Source: Micrococcales bacterium 31B (lineage in GTDB: Bacteria > Actinomycetota > Actinomycetes > Actinomycetales > Dermabacteraceae). Taken from it: a DNA stretch of 41,451 nucleotides. Position 1 is the first letter of the stretch. Each line of letters begins with the position of its first letter. The stretch is from positions 133,111 to 174,561 of the forward strand of contig JAFFTF010000008.1 of NCBI GenBank assembly GCA_022803075.1, written 5' to 3'. Below the pieces are notes generated by a model, which saw nothing but the letters and a program-made list of their open reading frames with translations, did no database searches and was not told the origin of the DNA. Both the position numbers and the translations under genes were made by a program. Shown one piece after another: positions 33,706 to 41,275 of the stretch.

Positions 33706-35037
33706 TTACTTTCCGATGGTCGCGTTCATGGTGTCGGCCCACTGCTCGGGCGTGAGCTGCTGCAAGAACACCTTGTCGATCGCGTTGAGCAGTGTGTCGA
33801 CCGCGGCGGGCGAGAGTGCCTGGTCCCACGACTGCTGGAAGCTCTTGGCGTTCTGTGCCATCGAGTAGAGGTACGTGAGAAATTCGCCGTCCTCATTTGC
33901 CTTCAGTTTGTCTTCGAGGCCCGGCAAAATCGGAACGTTGCCCGCCGCAATCAACGCGTCGACCACGGCGTCCGAGAAAACGCCGTCTTTGAGGTAGGCC
34001 AGGGCCACGTCTTGGGCTTCTTTGGTGGCGTCGGCCGAGATGGACCAGTAGTTCGAGGGGTTGCCGATGACGTTCGAGGGGTCGCCCTTGCCGCCTTCGA
34101 CGGTGGGGAACGGGAACCAGCCGAGCTTGCCGTCCTTGACGAAGTTGCCGCCGTCGACCTTAATGCCGGGGAACACCCACGGGCCGTGCAACATCATGGC
34201 GGCCTTGCCGGTGTAGAGCAGGGCGCGGTCGGCGTTGGAGTCGGCCGTGATCGATTCGAAGCCCTTGATGAAACCGCCGGCCTTGATGAGTTCTTGCACC
34301 TTTGCGACGGCGTCGAGCGAGGCGGGGTCAGACCAGCCGTCGGCCTTGCCGTCGTAGATGTTCTGGAACACTTCGGGGCCGCCGATGCGGTCCATGAGCA
34401 TTTCGAGCCACATCATGGAGGTCCACTTCGAGGCGCCGCCGAGCGAGATGGGCGCAACGCCCTGGGCGACGAACTTGGGGATCGAATCCATGAGGTCTTG
34501 CCACGTCTTGGGCACCTCGACGCCGGCCTTCGCGAACAGATCTTTGTTGTAGAAGAACAGGATCGGCTGGGTGGCCTTGTTGGGGTAGGCGTACTGCTTG
34601 CCGTCAACCTGGCCCGCGGGCAGGGTTGCGGGGAACACCTTGTCTTTGACGTCGGGGTTCGCGGTGAGGTACTCCGTGAGGTCGAGCAGCTTGCCCGCCT
34701 GGGCGAAGCTCTTCATCGTGCCGCCGCCCCAGCCATAGATCAGGGTGGGCGCCTCGCCCGCGCCGACGGCGGTGTTGATCTTGGTCTTGTAAGCGTCGTT
34801 CTGGAAGAACGTGACGCCGATGGTCTTGCCGCTGGACTTCTTGAAGTCTTCTACCGAGAGGTTGACGATATCTTCGTCGGGCTTGCCCGAGAGCGCCCAC
34901 ATGGTGGCGCCACCGGCACCGGCGGCCTGGGGGCCCGAGGAGCCGCACGCCGTGAGGGTGGCTGCCGCGATGGGTGCCACCGTGAGGGTGAGCAGCAGGT
35001 TGCGGCGGGAGAGGGAGGGAGAGAGGGAGTTCAACAT
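33706..35037 (-). CDS. ABC sugar-binding lipoprotein, tandem copy 1
   Basis: A 443-aa family 1 solute-binding lipoprotein. Its signal has LSRRNLLLT (Tat-like), and the lipobox LTAC gives Cys31. It shares long blocks with its neighbour copy 2, such as TFFQNDAYK-KINTAVGAGEAP, AGVEVPKTWQDLM and GKAAMMLHGPWV. I estimate that about three quarters of positions are identical by eye. ATG 35037 has AAAGGTG about seven bases upstream; the frame extends to 35094 but only across the promoter. It directly precedes the two permeases, so it is the cognate binding protein of that transporter. Confidence 0.93.
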   Translation of the reverse strand: MLNSLSPSLSRRNLLLTLTVAPIAAATLTACGSSGPQAAGAGGATMWALSGKPDEDIVNLSVEDFKKSSGKTIGVTFFQNDAYKTKINTAVGAGEAPTLIYGWGGGTMKSFAQAGKLLDLTEYLTANPDVKDKVFPATLPAGQVDGKQYAYPNKATQPILFFYNKDLFAKAGVEVPKTWQDLMDSIPKFVAQGVAPISLGGASKWTSMMWLEMLMDRIGGPEVFQNIYDGKADGWSDPASLDAVAKVQELIKAGGFIKGFESITADSNADRALLYTGKAAMMLHGPWVFPGIKVDGGNFVKDGKLGWFPFPTVEGGKGDPSNVIGNPSNYWSISADATKEAQDVALAYLKDGVFSDAVVDALIAAGNVPILPGLEDKLKANEDGEFLTYLYSMAQNAKSFQQSWDQALSPAAVDTLLNAIDKVFLQQLTPEQWADTMNATIGK

Positions 35038-35097
35038 GGCGACACCTTTCGCGTCTTTGCTCAAAGCTCGCTTGCGCCTGCACAAACGATACAAAGT

Positions 35098-35139
35098 ACA
35101 CTAAATGCACTAAGCTTCAGGTGTCAAGGAAACGTTTTC
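35098..35139 (-). promoter_or_regulatory. Promoter and operator of binding protein copy 1
   Basis: On the minus strand, TTGACA (35122-35127) and TAGTGT (35098-35103) are 18 bases apart. Directly upstream of the -35 is GAAAACGTTTCC (35128-35139), with the CG-centred core AAACGTTT typical of LacI-family operators. A direct repeat CACTAA-N3-CACTAA (plus strand, 35099-35104 and 35108-35113) covers the -10. All these elements recur upstream of copy 2. Confidence 0.65.
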
Positions 35140-35247
35140 AAAATTTCCTGTATTTTGGACGCGCGGGTGGCCGGGCTAGCAGCGCCGACCCCCGTGGCCG
35201 GTTGGCGGGGTGCGCGGCTGGGGCCGCAACGGCCGGGGCCGGGGCGG
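35124..35247. repeat. 124-bp duplicated regulatory/GC-rich segment, copy A
   Basis: The segment from the -35 region through the operator, TTTTGGACGCG and a GC-rich tail ending GGCCGGGGCGG matches 36704-36826 almost base for base. The final part contains GGCCGCAACGGCC-type hairpins and lies between copy 1's promoter and the 3-prime end of copy 2. It probably terminates copy 2 transcription. Confidence 0.85.
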
Positions 35248-35295
35248 TAGGGCCCGCCTACGGGGCCGGACCCCGCCGCGCCCTAGCCCGCAGTG

Positions 35296-36621
35296 CTAAG
35301 CAGCCAGCGTGGGGTTCATGGCGTCCGCGAAACCCTGTGGCGTGAGCTGGAGCAAAAACACCTTGTCGATCGCGGTGAGCAGTGCCGCGCTCGCGGTTGG
35401 GTTGAGAGCCTGGTCCCAGGATTGCTGAAAGTTCTTGGCATCCTTGGCCATGGTATAGACATCGAGCAGAAACTCCTTGTCGGCGGCCTGATCGAACTTC
35501 GCCTCAGCGCCGTTGACGATGGGCACATTGCCGGCCGCGATCAGGGCGTCCACCACCGCCGCAGACGAGGCGCCATCCTTCAAGAACTGCAGTGCGATGT
35601 CTTGCGCCGCCTGGGGCGCGTCGGCCGAGATCGAGAGGTAGCCGGCCGGGTTGCCCGCGACGTTGCTCGGGTCGCCCTTTCCTCCCTCGACGGTGGGGAA
35701 CGGAAACCACCCCAGCTTGCCAGACGAGACGAAGTCACCACCGTCGTTCTTGATGCCGGGGTATACCCACGGCCCGTGCAGCATCATGGCTGCCTTGCCC
35801 GTGAACAGAAGCGCCTGGTCGGCGTTGGAGTCGGCCGTGATCGAGGTGAAGCCCTTGATGAAGCCTCCCGCCCTGATCAGTTCTTGCACCTTGGCAACGG
35901 CGTCGAGGGCCGAAGGGTCGGACCACGCGTCGGGCTTGCCCTCGTAAATGTTGTTGAAGACTTCGGGGCCTCCAATGCGATCGAACAGCATCTCGAGCCA
36001 CATCATGGAGGTCCACTTAGAGGCGCCGCCGAGCGAAATGGGCGCGACGCCCTGGGCGACGAACTTGGGGATCGACTCCATGAGGTCTTGCCACGTCTTC
36101 GGCACCTCGACGCCTGCCTTCGAGAACAGCTCTTTGTTGTAGAAGAAAATCAGGGGGCTGGTTGCGCGCTGGGGGTACGCGTACTGCTTGTCGCCCACCT
36201 TGCCCGCCGCGAAGGTGGAGGCGAACAGCGACTGCGTCATCTCGGGGTGTTCCGCGAGGTAGGGGGTCAGGTCGAGCAACTTGCCCGCAGCGGCGAAACT
36301 CTTCATGGTGCCGCCGCCCCAGCCCGTGATGAGCGTGGGCGCCTCGCCCGCGCCGACGGCCGTGTTGATCTTGCTCTTGTACGCGTCGTTTTGAAAGAAC
36401 GTCACGGCAATGTCTTTGCCACTCGACTTTTTGAAGGCCTCAACCGAGATATTGGTGATCTTCTCGTCGGAGGCTCCCGACAGCGCCCACATGGTTGCCC
36501 CGCTCGTAGCGCCGGCCTGGGGGCCCGATGACCCGCAGGCCGTCACGGTTGCCGCGAGCAGCGGAGCGATGGTCAGTCCCCCCAAGAGACCCCGGCGTGA
36601 AAAAGTGAAACTCGTGGACAT
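35296..36621 (-). CDS. ABC sugar-binding lipoprotein, tandem copy 2
   Basis: A 441-aa paralog of copy 1. The Tat-like signal is FSRRGLLGG and the lipobox VTAC gives Cys29. GAAGGG lies about eight bases before ATG 36621. Differences cluster in the mid and C-terminal parts (for example LFASTFAAGKVGDKQ against KVFPATLPAGQVDGKQ and VNGAEAKFDQAADKE against LPGLEDKLKANEDGE), while the ligand-facing WTSMMWLEML and HGPWV blocks are the same. It has its own promoter and probable terminator and no permeases of its own, so it either feeds the same permease pair or provides a different affinity. Confidence 0.93.
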   Translation of the reverse strand: MSTSFTFSRRGLLGGLTIAPLLAATVTACGSSGPQAGATSGATMWALSGASDEKITNISVEAFKKSSGKDIAVTFFQNDAYKSKINTAVGAGEAPTLITGWGGGTMKSFAAAGKLLDLTPYLAEHPEMTQSLFASTFAAGKVGDKQYAYPQRATSPLIFFYNKELFSKAGVEVPKTWQDLMESIPKFVAQGVAPISLGGASKWTSMMWLEMLFDRIGGPEVFNNIYEGKPDAWSDPSALDAVAKVQELIRAGGFIKGFTSITADSNADQALLFTGKAAMMLHGPWVYPGIKNDGGDFVSSGKLGWFPFPTVEGGKGDPSNVAGNPAGYLSISADAPQAAQDIALQFLKDGASSAAVVDALIAAGNVPIVNGAEAKFDQAADKEFLLDVYTMAKDAKNFQQSWDQALNPTASAALLTAIDKVFLLQLTPQGFADAMNPTLAA

Positions 36622-36678
36622 GGCCAGCCCTTCGCGACGTTGCTGAAGAGGCGGGCAGCGTCGCCCACCGTGCTAAGT

Positions 36679-36719
36679 ACACTAATTTCACTAATGCTGC
36701 GAGTCAAGGAAACGTTTTC
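36679..36719 (-). promoter_or_regulatory. Promoter and operator of binding protein copy 2
   Basis: On the minus strand, TTGACT (36702-36707) and TAGTGT (36679-36684) are 17 bases apart. GAAAACGTTTCC (36708-36719) abuts the -35, and CACTAA-N3-CACTAA (36680-36685 and 36689-36694, plus strand) covers the -10. The layout is that of copy 1, so both genes should respond to the same regulators. Confidence 0.65.
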
Positions 36720-36826
36720 AAAATTTCCTGCATTTTGGACGCGAGGGGGGCCGGGCTGGCAGCGCCGCCCGCGTGGCCCGTTGGCGGGGTGCGCGGCTGG
36801 GGCCGCAACGGCCGGGGCCGGGGCGG
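36704..36826. repeat. Duplicated regulatory/GC-rich segment, copy B
   Basis: This is the counterpart of 35124-35247. It differs at a handful of bases, mainly just after GGACGCG. It ends at the 3-prime end of the Lrp-type regulator gene. Confidence 0.85.
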
Positions 36827-36827
36827 C

Positions 36828-37265
36828 CTACCCCGCCGCCTCGATGTCCTCGAAGATCAGGAACGTGCGCGTGGTCTTCACCGCCGGGATCTTCTGCAGC
36901 TCGGTGAGCACGATGCGCCGCAGGTCGCGGGCGTCGCGCGCCCGCACGAGCAGCAGCACGTCATAGTCGCCGCCGAGCAACGCCGCGTGCTGCACCTCGG
37001 GGATCGTCCCCAACTGCGCGCGTACCTCTTGCCAGCTCGACTGCTCGACGTTCAGCGCCACATACGCCGACGAATGGAAGCCCTCCTTGACGGGGTCGGT
37101 GCGCACGCTGAACCCCGTAATCACGCCCTCGCCTTCGAGTTTCTTGACGCGCGCGTATGCGTTGGCGCGCGAGACCTTGACCTGGGCCGCGACCTCGCTG
37201 ATGGAGGCCCTGCCGTCGGCCTTCAACACGCCCAAAATGTCACGATCCGTGGCGTCTAACTCCAT
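36828..37265 (-). CDS. Lrp/AsnC family regulator (BkdR-like)
   Basis: A 145-aa regulator with an N-terminal AsnC helix-turn-helix (DRDILGVLKADGRASISEVA, then VSRANAYARVKKLEGEGVI, about 7-55) and a C-terminal RAM/ACT-like ligand domain (about 65-140). The ATG at 37265 has GAGGAG six bases upstream. It is divergent from branched-chain keto-acid dehydrogenase genes, the arrangement known for BkdR, which activates bkd genes in response to branched-chain amino acids. That role is inferred from position. Confidence 0.88.
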   Translation of the reverse strand: MELDATDRDILGVLKADGRASISEVAAQVKVSRANAYARVKKLEGEGVITGFSVRTDPVKEGFHSSAYVALNVEQSSWQEVRAQLGTIPEVQHAALLGGDYDVLLLVRARDARDLRRIVLTELQKIPAVKTTRTFLIFEDIEAAG

Positions 37266-37324
37266 GAGTGCTCCTCGCTGCAAAACCCCGCCTCCTGCGA
37301 GACAGAGCGATTCATTTCAAGGCC

Positions 37325-37336
37325 ATTGTAAGCAAT
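37325..37336. promoter_or_regulatory. Candidate Lrp-type site in the divergent region
   Basis: ATTGTAAGCAAT (ATTG/CAAT arms, 4-base centre) is the only AT-rich symmetrical element in the 158-bp gap between the Lrp-type gene and E1alpha. Lrp-family proteins favour short AT-rich inverted sites. No clear promoter pair is visible for either gene. Confidence 0.35.
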
Positions 37337-37423
37337 TCGTCTGCCCAGGGGTCGCCGAGGGCGACAAACTGGCTTCTCACAAGGCATCCTGAACCCTAAG
37401 CCCCAATGACGAGGAGCAGGACC

Positions 37424-38734
37424 ATGACCGCCACCACGCCACACGCCGCTCGCCACCCGCGAGCCTCCCGCACGGCCTCCACCCGGCACCCCGCATCGCA
37501 ACGCACCGCCGCCAGCGCCCCCGCAGGCAGCCCCGCCGCCATGACCCCCAGTGCCCCGAGCGCCCCGAACGCCCCCAGTGCCCCGAGCGCCCCGAACGCC
37601 CCCAGTGCCCCGAGCGCCCCCAGCGCCCCCAGCGCCCCGCAGCCCACGGCGATTGACCTGCTGCCCCGCCCCGAGAGCGTCCGGCTGATCGACGAAAACG
37701 GCACCCACCACCCCGACGCCGAGTACGCGACCCCCTCCCCCGAGCGCCTGCTCGAGGCGTACCGCGGGCTCGTGCTCGGGCGCCGCCTCAACGATCAGTG
37801 CAGCGCCCTCGTGCGCCAGGGTCGCCTCGCCGTCTACCCCTCGTCGCACGGCCAGGAGGCCTGCCAGATCGGCATCGCCCAGGCGCTCGCCCCCACCGAT
37901 TGGATGTTCCCCACCTACCGCGATTCGGTCGCTCTGATCGCACGCGGGGTCGCCGCCGAAGAGGCGTTCCTCATGCTGCGCGGCGACTGGCACTGCGGCT
38001 ATAACCCGAACACCTATCGCGTGGCCCCGCAGGCCACCCCCCTCGCCACCCAACTGTTGCACGCCACGGGCTTCGCTCACGCCGCGCGCCTGAAGGGCGA
38101 AGACACCGTGGCGATCGCGCTCACGGGCGACGGCGCGACGAGCGAGGGCGACTTTCACGAGGCGCTTAACTTCGCCGCCGTCTACAAGGCACCCGTCGTG
38201 TTCTTCGTGCAGAACAATGAGTTCGCCATTTCGGTGCCGCTCGACCGCCAGACCGCGGCCCCGTCGCTCGCCCACAAGGGCATCGGCTACGGGATCCCCG
38301 GCGAGCGAGTCGACGGCAACGATGTCGCCGCCGTGCTCTCGGTGCTCGACCGCGCGATCGCGCGCGCCCGCCGCGGCGACGGCCCCACCCTGATCGAGGC
38401 CCACACCTACCGCATGCTCGCCCACACCAACGCCGACGACGACACGCGCTATCGCGACCGCGCCGACGTCGAGGCCTGGAAGCTGCGCGACCCGCTCACG
38501 CGACTGAAGACCTACCTCACGAACGCCGGCCACCTGAGCGAAGACCTCGACGCAGAGTTCACGGCCGCCGCCGATGCCGCCGCGGCCGAGCTGCGCGCGG
38601 CCCTAAACGCCGATTCCACCCCCGACCCCCGCGACCTCTTCGCGCACGTCTACGCGACCCCGACCCCCCAGTTGGAGGCGCAGTGGAGCCTGCTCGCCGA
38701 AGAGATCGCCCTCGCCGAGGGAGCTCGCGCGTGA
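37424..38734 (+). CDS. bkdA: Branched-chain alpha-keto acid dehydrogenase E1 alpha subunit
   Basis: A 436-aa thiamine-diphosphate-dependent E1 alpha subunit that decarboxylates branched-chain 2-oxo acids. The ThDP motif runs from GDGATSEGD (235-243) to VQNN (262-265), and the phosphorylation-loop region YRMLAHTNADDDTRYR matches BCKDH rather than PDH. GAGGAG lies before ATG 37424. The first 77 residues are an unusual Ala/Pro/Ser-rich extension with tandem repeats; family members normally begin close to the LLPRPESVRLID block. E1beta and E2 follow with overlaps. PDH E1 alpha is the alternative, but the divergent Lrp-type regulator favours BCKDH. Confidence 0.9.
   Translation: MTATTPHAARHPRASRTASTRHPASQRTAASAPAGSPAAMTPSAPSAPNAPSAPSAPNAPSAPSAPSAPSAPQPTAIDLLPRPESVRLIDENGTHHPDAEYATPSPERLLEAYRGLVLGRRLNDQCSALVRQGRLAVYPSSHGQEACQIGIAQALAPTDWMFPTYRDSVALIARGVAAEEAFLMLRGDWHCGYNPNTYRVAPQATPLATQLLHATGFAHAARLKGEDTVAIALTGDGATSEGDFHEALNFAAVYKAPVVFFVQNNEFAISVPLDRQTAAPSLAHKGIGYGIPGERVDGNDVAAVLSVLDRAIARARRGDGPTLIEAHTYRMLAHTNADDDTRYRDRADVEAWKLRDPLTRLKTYLTNAGHLSEDLDAEFTAAADAAAAELRAALNADSTPDPRDLFAHVYATPTPQLEAQWSLLAEEIALAEGARA
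37550..37640 (+). repeat. 27-bp tandem repeat encoding Ala-Pro-Ser/Asn
   Basis: Two exact 27-bp units (37550-37576, 37577-37603) and a diverging third encode SAPSAPNAP-type repeats in the E1alpha N-terminus. Slippage expansion is likely. Confidence 0.8.
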
Positions 38735-39768
38735 CCGTCTCCACCAACCCGGACGCCTCGGTGGCCCGCCCCAGCGCCACCCCCGAATCCGGCCCCGAAA
38801 AAATGACCCTCGCCGGAGCCATCAACGCGGCGCTGGCCGACACGATGGAGGCGGACCCGCGCGTCCTGGTCTTTGGCGAAGACGTGGGCACGCTCGGCGG
38901 TGTGTTTCGCGTGACCGACGGCCTCACGGAACGCTTCGGCGAGAACCGCTGCTTCGACACCCCGCTCGCCGAGTCGGGCATCGTCGGCACCGCCGTGGGC
39001 ATGGCCATGAACGGCCTCGTGCCCGTGGTCGAGATGCAGTTCGACGCGTTTGCCCTGCCCGCGTTCGAGCAGATCATCAGCCATGTCGCCAAGATGGGTA
39101 ACCGCACGCGCGGTGCCTCGCGCCTGCCGCTCGTGATCCGCGTACCGACGAGCGGCGGCATCGGCGGCGTGGAGCATCACTGCGATTCGTCCGAGGCGTA
39201 TTACGCCCACACACCGGGCCTCACCGTGGTGTGCCCCGCGACCCCGCAAGACGCCTACTCGCTGCTGCGCGCCGCGATCGAGTTTCCCGACCCCGTGATC
39301 TTTCTCGAACCGAAGAGGTTGTACTGGTCAAAGGGCGAAGTCGACCGCTCGCTGCCCGTCGCGATCGGCTCCGCTCGGGTGGCGCGCCCCGGCACCGACG
39401 TCACGCTCATCACCTACGGCACGGGCGTTGCGACCTGCCTCGACGCCGCCAACGCGGCCGCCGCCGACGGCCTCAGCGTGCAGGTGGTCGACGCCATCTC
39501 GCTGAGCCCCTGCGACGACGAGACGATCTTCGCGGCCGTGCGTTCGACGGGTCGCGCCGTCGTGGTGGCCGAGGCGCCGGGGTACGTGAGCGTCGCCTCC
39601 GAGCTCGCGGCCCGCATCGGCGAGCACTGCTTTAGCCATCTCGAGGCCCCCGTGCGTCGCGTGACGGGCTTCGACACGCCCTACGCCCCGCCCAAGCTGG
39701 AGCACTTCTACCTGCCCGACGTCGACCGCATTCTCGACGCCATCGATTCGCTCCACTGGGAGGCCTAG
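38731..39768 (+). CDS. bkdB: Branched-chain alpha-keto acid dehydrogenase E1 beta subunit
   Basis: A 345-aa E1 beta subunit with FGEDVGTLGGVFR (48-60), then TPLAESGIVGTAVGMA and a C-terminal transketolase domain beginning near DVTLITYGTG. GTG 38731 overlaps the E1alpha stop by four bases (GTGA) and has GAGGGAG eight bases upstream, so the longer frame upstream is not used. It forms the alpha2beta2 E1 tetramer with E1alpha. The gene symbol follows the common actinobacterial order; bkdA2 is used elsewhere. Confidence 0.92.
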   Translation: MTVSTNPDASVARPSATPESGPEKMTLAGAINAALADTMEADPRVLVFGEDVGTLGGVFRVTDGLTERFGENRCFDTPLAESGIVGTAVGMAMNGLVPVVEMQFDAFALPAFEQIISHVAKMGNRTRGASRLPLVIRVPTSGGIGGVEHHCDSSEAYYAHTPGLTVVCPATPQDAYSLLRAAIEFPDPVIFLEPKRLYWSKGEVDRSLPVAIGSARVARPGTDVTLITYGTGVATCLDAANAAAADGLSVQVVDAISLSPCDDETIFAAVRSTGRAVVVAEAPGYVSVASELAARIGEHCFSHLEAPVRRVTGFDTPYAPPKLEHFYLPDVDRILDAIDSLHWEA

Positions 39769-41151
39769 ATGACCACCACCACCTCCCTCCAGGAGTTTTG
39801 CCTGCCCGACCTGGGCGAGGGCCTCACCGAGGCCGAACTCGTCACGTGGCTCGTCGCCGAGGGCGACGAGATCGAGATCGACCAGCCCATCGCCGAGGTC
39901 GAGACCGCCAAGAGCATGGTCGAGCTGCCGTCGCCCTTCGCGGGCCGCGTGGTCGAGTTGATCGGCGCGGCCGGTAGCACCCTCGAGGTGGGCGCGCCGA
40001 TTCTGCGCGTGGCCGCCCCCGGGGTGGGCGCAGAGAGCGCGGACGCTCCGGTGGCCCAGCCCCCAGCCCCGGCCTCCTCCCCCGCGCCTGCTGCCGCTGC
40101 ACCCGTTGCGGTCGCCGCCTCCGCCGAGGTGCCCGAGGAGCCCGACGCCGCCGACGCCAAGTCGGGCAACGTGCTCATTGGCTATGGCACGTCGGCATCG
40201 TCCAAGACACGCAAGCGCGCCAGTCGCTTTCCGCGCACCGCTCGCACCTCCGAACTGACCAGCGCCCCGCGGGGGCCGATTGCCGTGCGTTCACCGCTCG
40301 TGCGCAGGCTCGCCCGCGAGCTCGGCGTCGACCTGCACGTTGTCACCCCCACCGCACCCGACGGATGCGTCACGCGGGCCGACGTGCAGCGGGCCGCCAG
40401 CGATGCGCGCCCGGCCCGCCCCACCACGGGTGCGTCCGGCCTGCCCGCCCCCGATGCTCCGTTGCAGGAGGTCTCGCGCGAACGCATGTCGATGCTGAGG
40501 CGAGCGGCATCGGCGAAGTTTGCCCGGTCGCGCGCGGAGATTCCCGAGGCGACCGTGTGGGTCGATGTTGACCTCAGCGAGTTGTGGCGGCTGCGGCCGA
40601 GCATGGCCGCGTCCGGTGGCAAGCCGCCGTCGCTGACCACGCTGCTCGCGCGGTACGTGCTGATCGCGCTGGGCGAATACCCGCTGCTCGCTGGCCGCGT
40701 GGAGGGCGACGAGATCGTTCAATACGACGGGGTCAACCTTGGCGTTGCCGCCGACACCGCCCGCGGGCTCATGGTGCCGATGATCGCCCGCGCCGAACGG
40801 CTGTCGCTTGCGGACCTCGACGTCGCGCTGCGCGAGGTGGCGGTGGCCGCACGCGAAGGCACGTTGCCGCCCGCTCAGCTGCAAGGCTCGACATTCACCC
40901 TCAACAACTACGGGGCGTTTGGGGTGGACGGTTCCGCCGCCATCATCAACCACCCCGAGGTCGCGATTTTGGGTATCGGACGCGCGCTGGAGCGGGCTTG
41001 GGTGGTCGACGGCCAGATTGTGCCGCGCCGCATCGCCCAACTCTCGCTCGTGTTCGACCATCGCATCTGCGACGGCGGCTATGCGGCAGGGTTCTTGCGC
41101 CGGGTCGTGGACCTGTTGGAAAACCCGCTGGCCGCGTACGGGCGGGTGTAG
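39769..41151 (+). CDS. bkdC: Dihydrolipoamide acyltransferase E2 of the branched-chain complex
   Basis: A 460-aa E2. The lipoyl domain (8-85) has Lys48 in ETAKSMVELPSP, the lipoylation site. An Ala/Pro linker (about 95-135) follows, then the E3/E1-binding domain (about 170-208, AVRSPLVRRLARELGVDL) and the catalytic acyltransferase domain (about 225-460) with FDHRICDGGY (His431, Asp435). It moves the acyl group from E1 to CoA. It starts immediately after the E1beta stop, with GGGAGG six bases upstream. No E3 (dihydrolipoamide dehydrogenase) gene is here, so the complex must use a shared one. Confidence 0.93.
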   Translation: MTTTTSLQEFCLPDLGEGLTEAELVTWLVAEGDEIEIDQPIAEVETAKSMVELPSPFAGRVVELIGAAGSTLEVGAPILRVAAPGVGAESADAPVAQPPAPASSPAPAAAAPVAVAASAEVPEEPDAADAKSGNVLIGYGTSASSKTRKRASRFPRTARTSELTSAPRGPIAVRSPLVRRLARELGVDLHVVTPTAPDGCVTRADVQRAASDARPARPTTGASGLPAPDAPLQEVSRERMSMLRRAASAKFARSRAEIPEATVWVDVDLSELWRLRPSMAASGGKPPSLTTLLARYVLIALGEYPLLAGRVEGDEIVQYDGVNLGVAADTARGLMVPMIARAERLSLADLDVALREVAVAAREGTLPPAQLQGSTFTLNNYGAFGVDGSAAIINHPEVAILGIGRALERAWVVDGQIVPRRIAQLSLVFDHRICDGGYAAGFLRRVVDLLENPLAAYGRV

Positions 41152-41194
41152 TTCTGCCGCCCGCGCGAGCCTCATCGGTCGCGAGGGCATGCAT

Positions 41195-41233
41195 AAGGCC
41201 GCCCCCCGAGCGTGATGCTCGGGGGGCGGCCTT
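41195..41233. terminator. Strong bidirectional terminator after the bkd operon
   Basis: A perfect 17-bp stem (41195-41211 with 41217-41233, AAGGCCGCCCCCCGAGC arms) with a 5-base loop lies 43 bp past the E2 stop and before a convergent gene. It is the most stable hairpin in the window by stem length. Confidence 0.88.
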
Positions 41234-41242
41234 GTCGTGTGC

Positions 41243-41266
41243 GGGCCGCGCCGTGCGGCGCGGCCC
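41243..41266 (-). terminator. Second hairpin after the right-edge surface gene
   Basis: A perfect 10-bp stem (GGGCCGCGCC at 41243-41252 with 41257-41266) with a GTGC loop lies ten bases past the minus-strand stop at 41276. It works in tandem with the terminator beside it. Confidence 0.65.
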
Positions 41267-41275
41267 TACCGCGAA

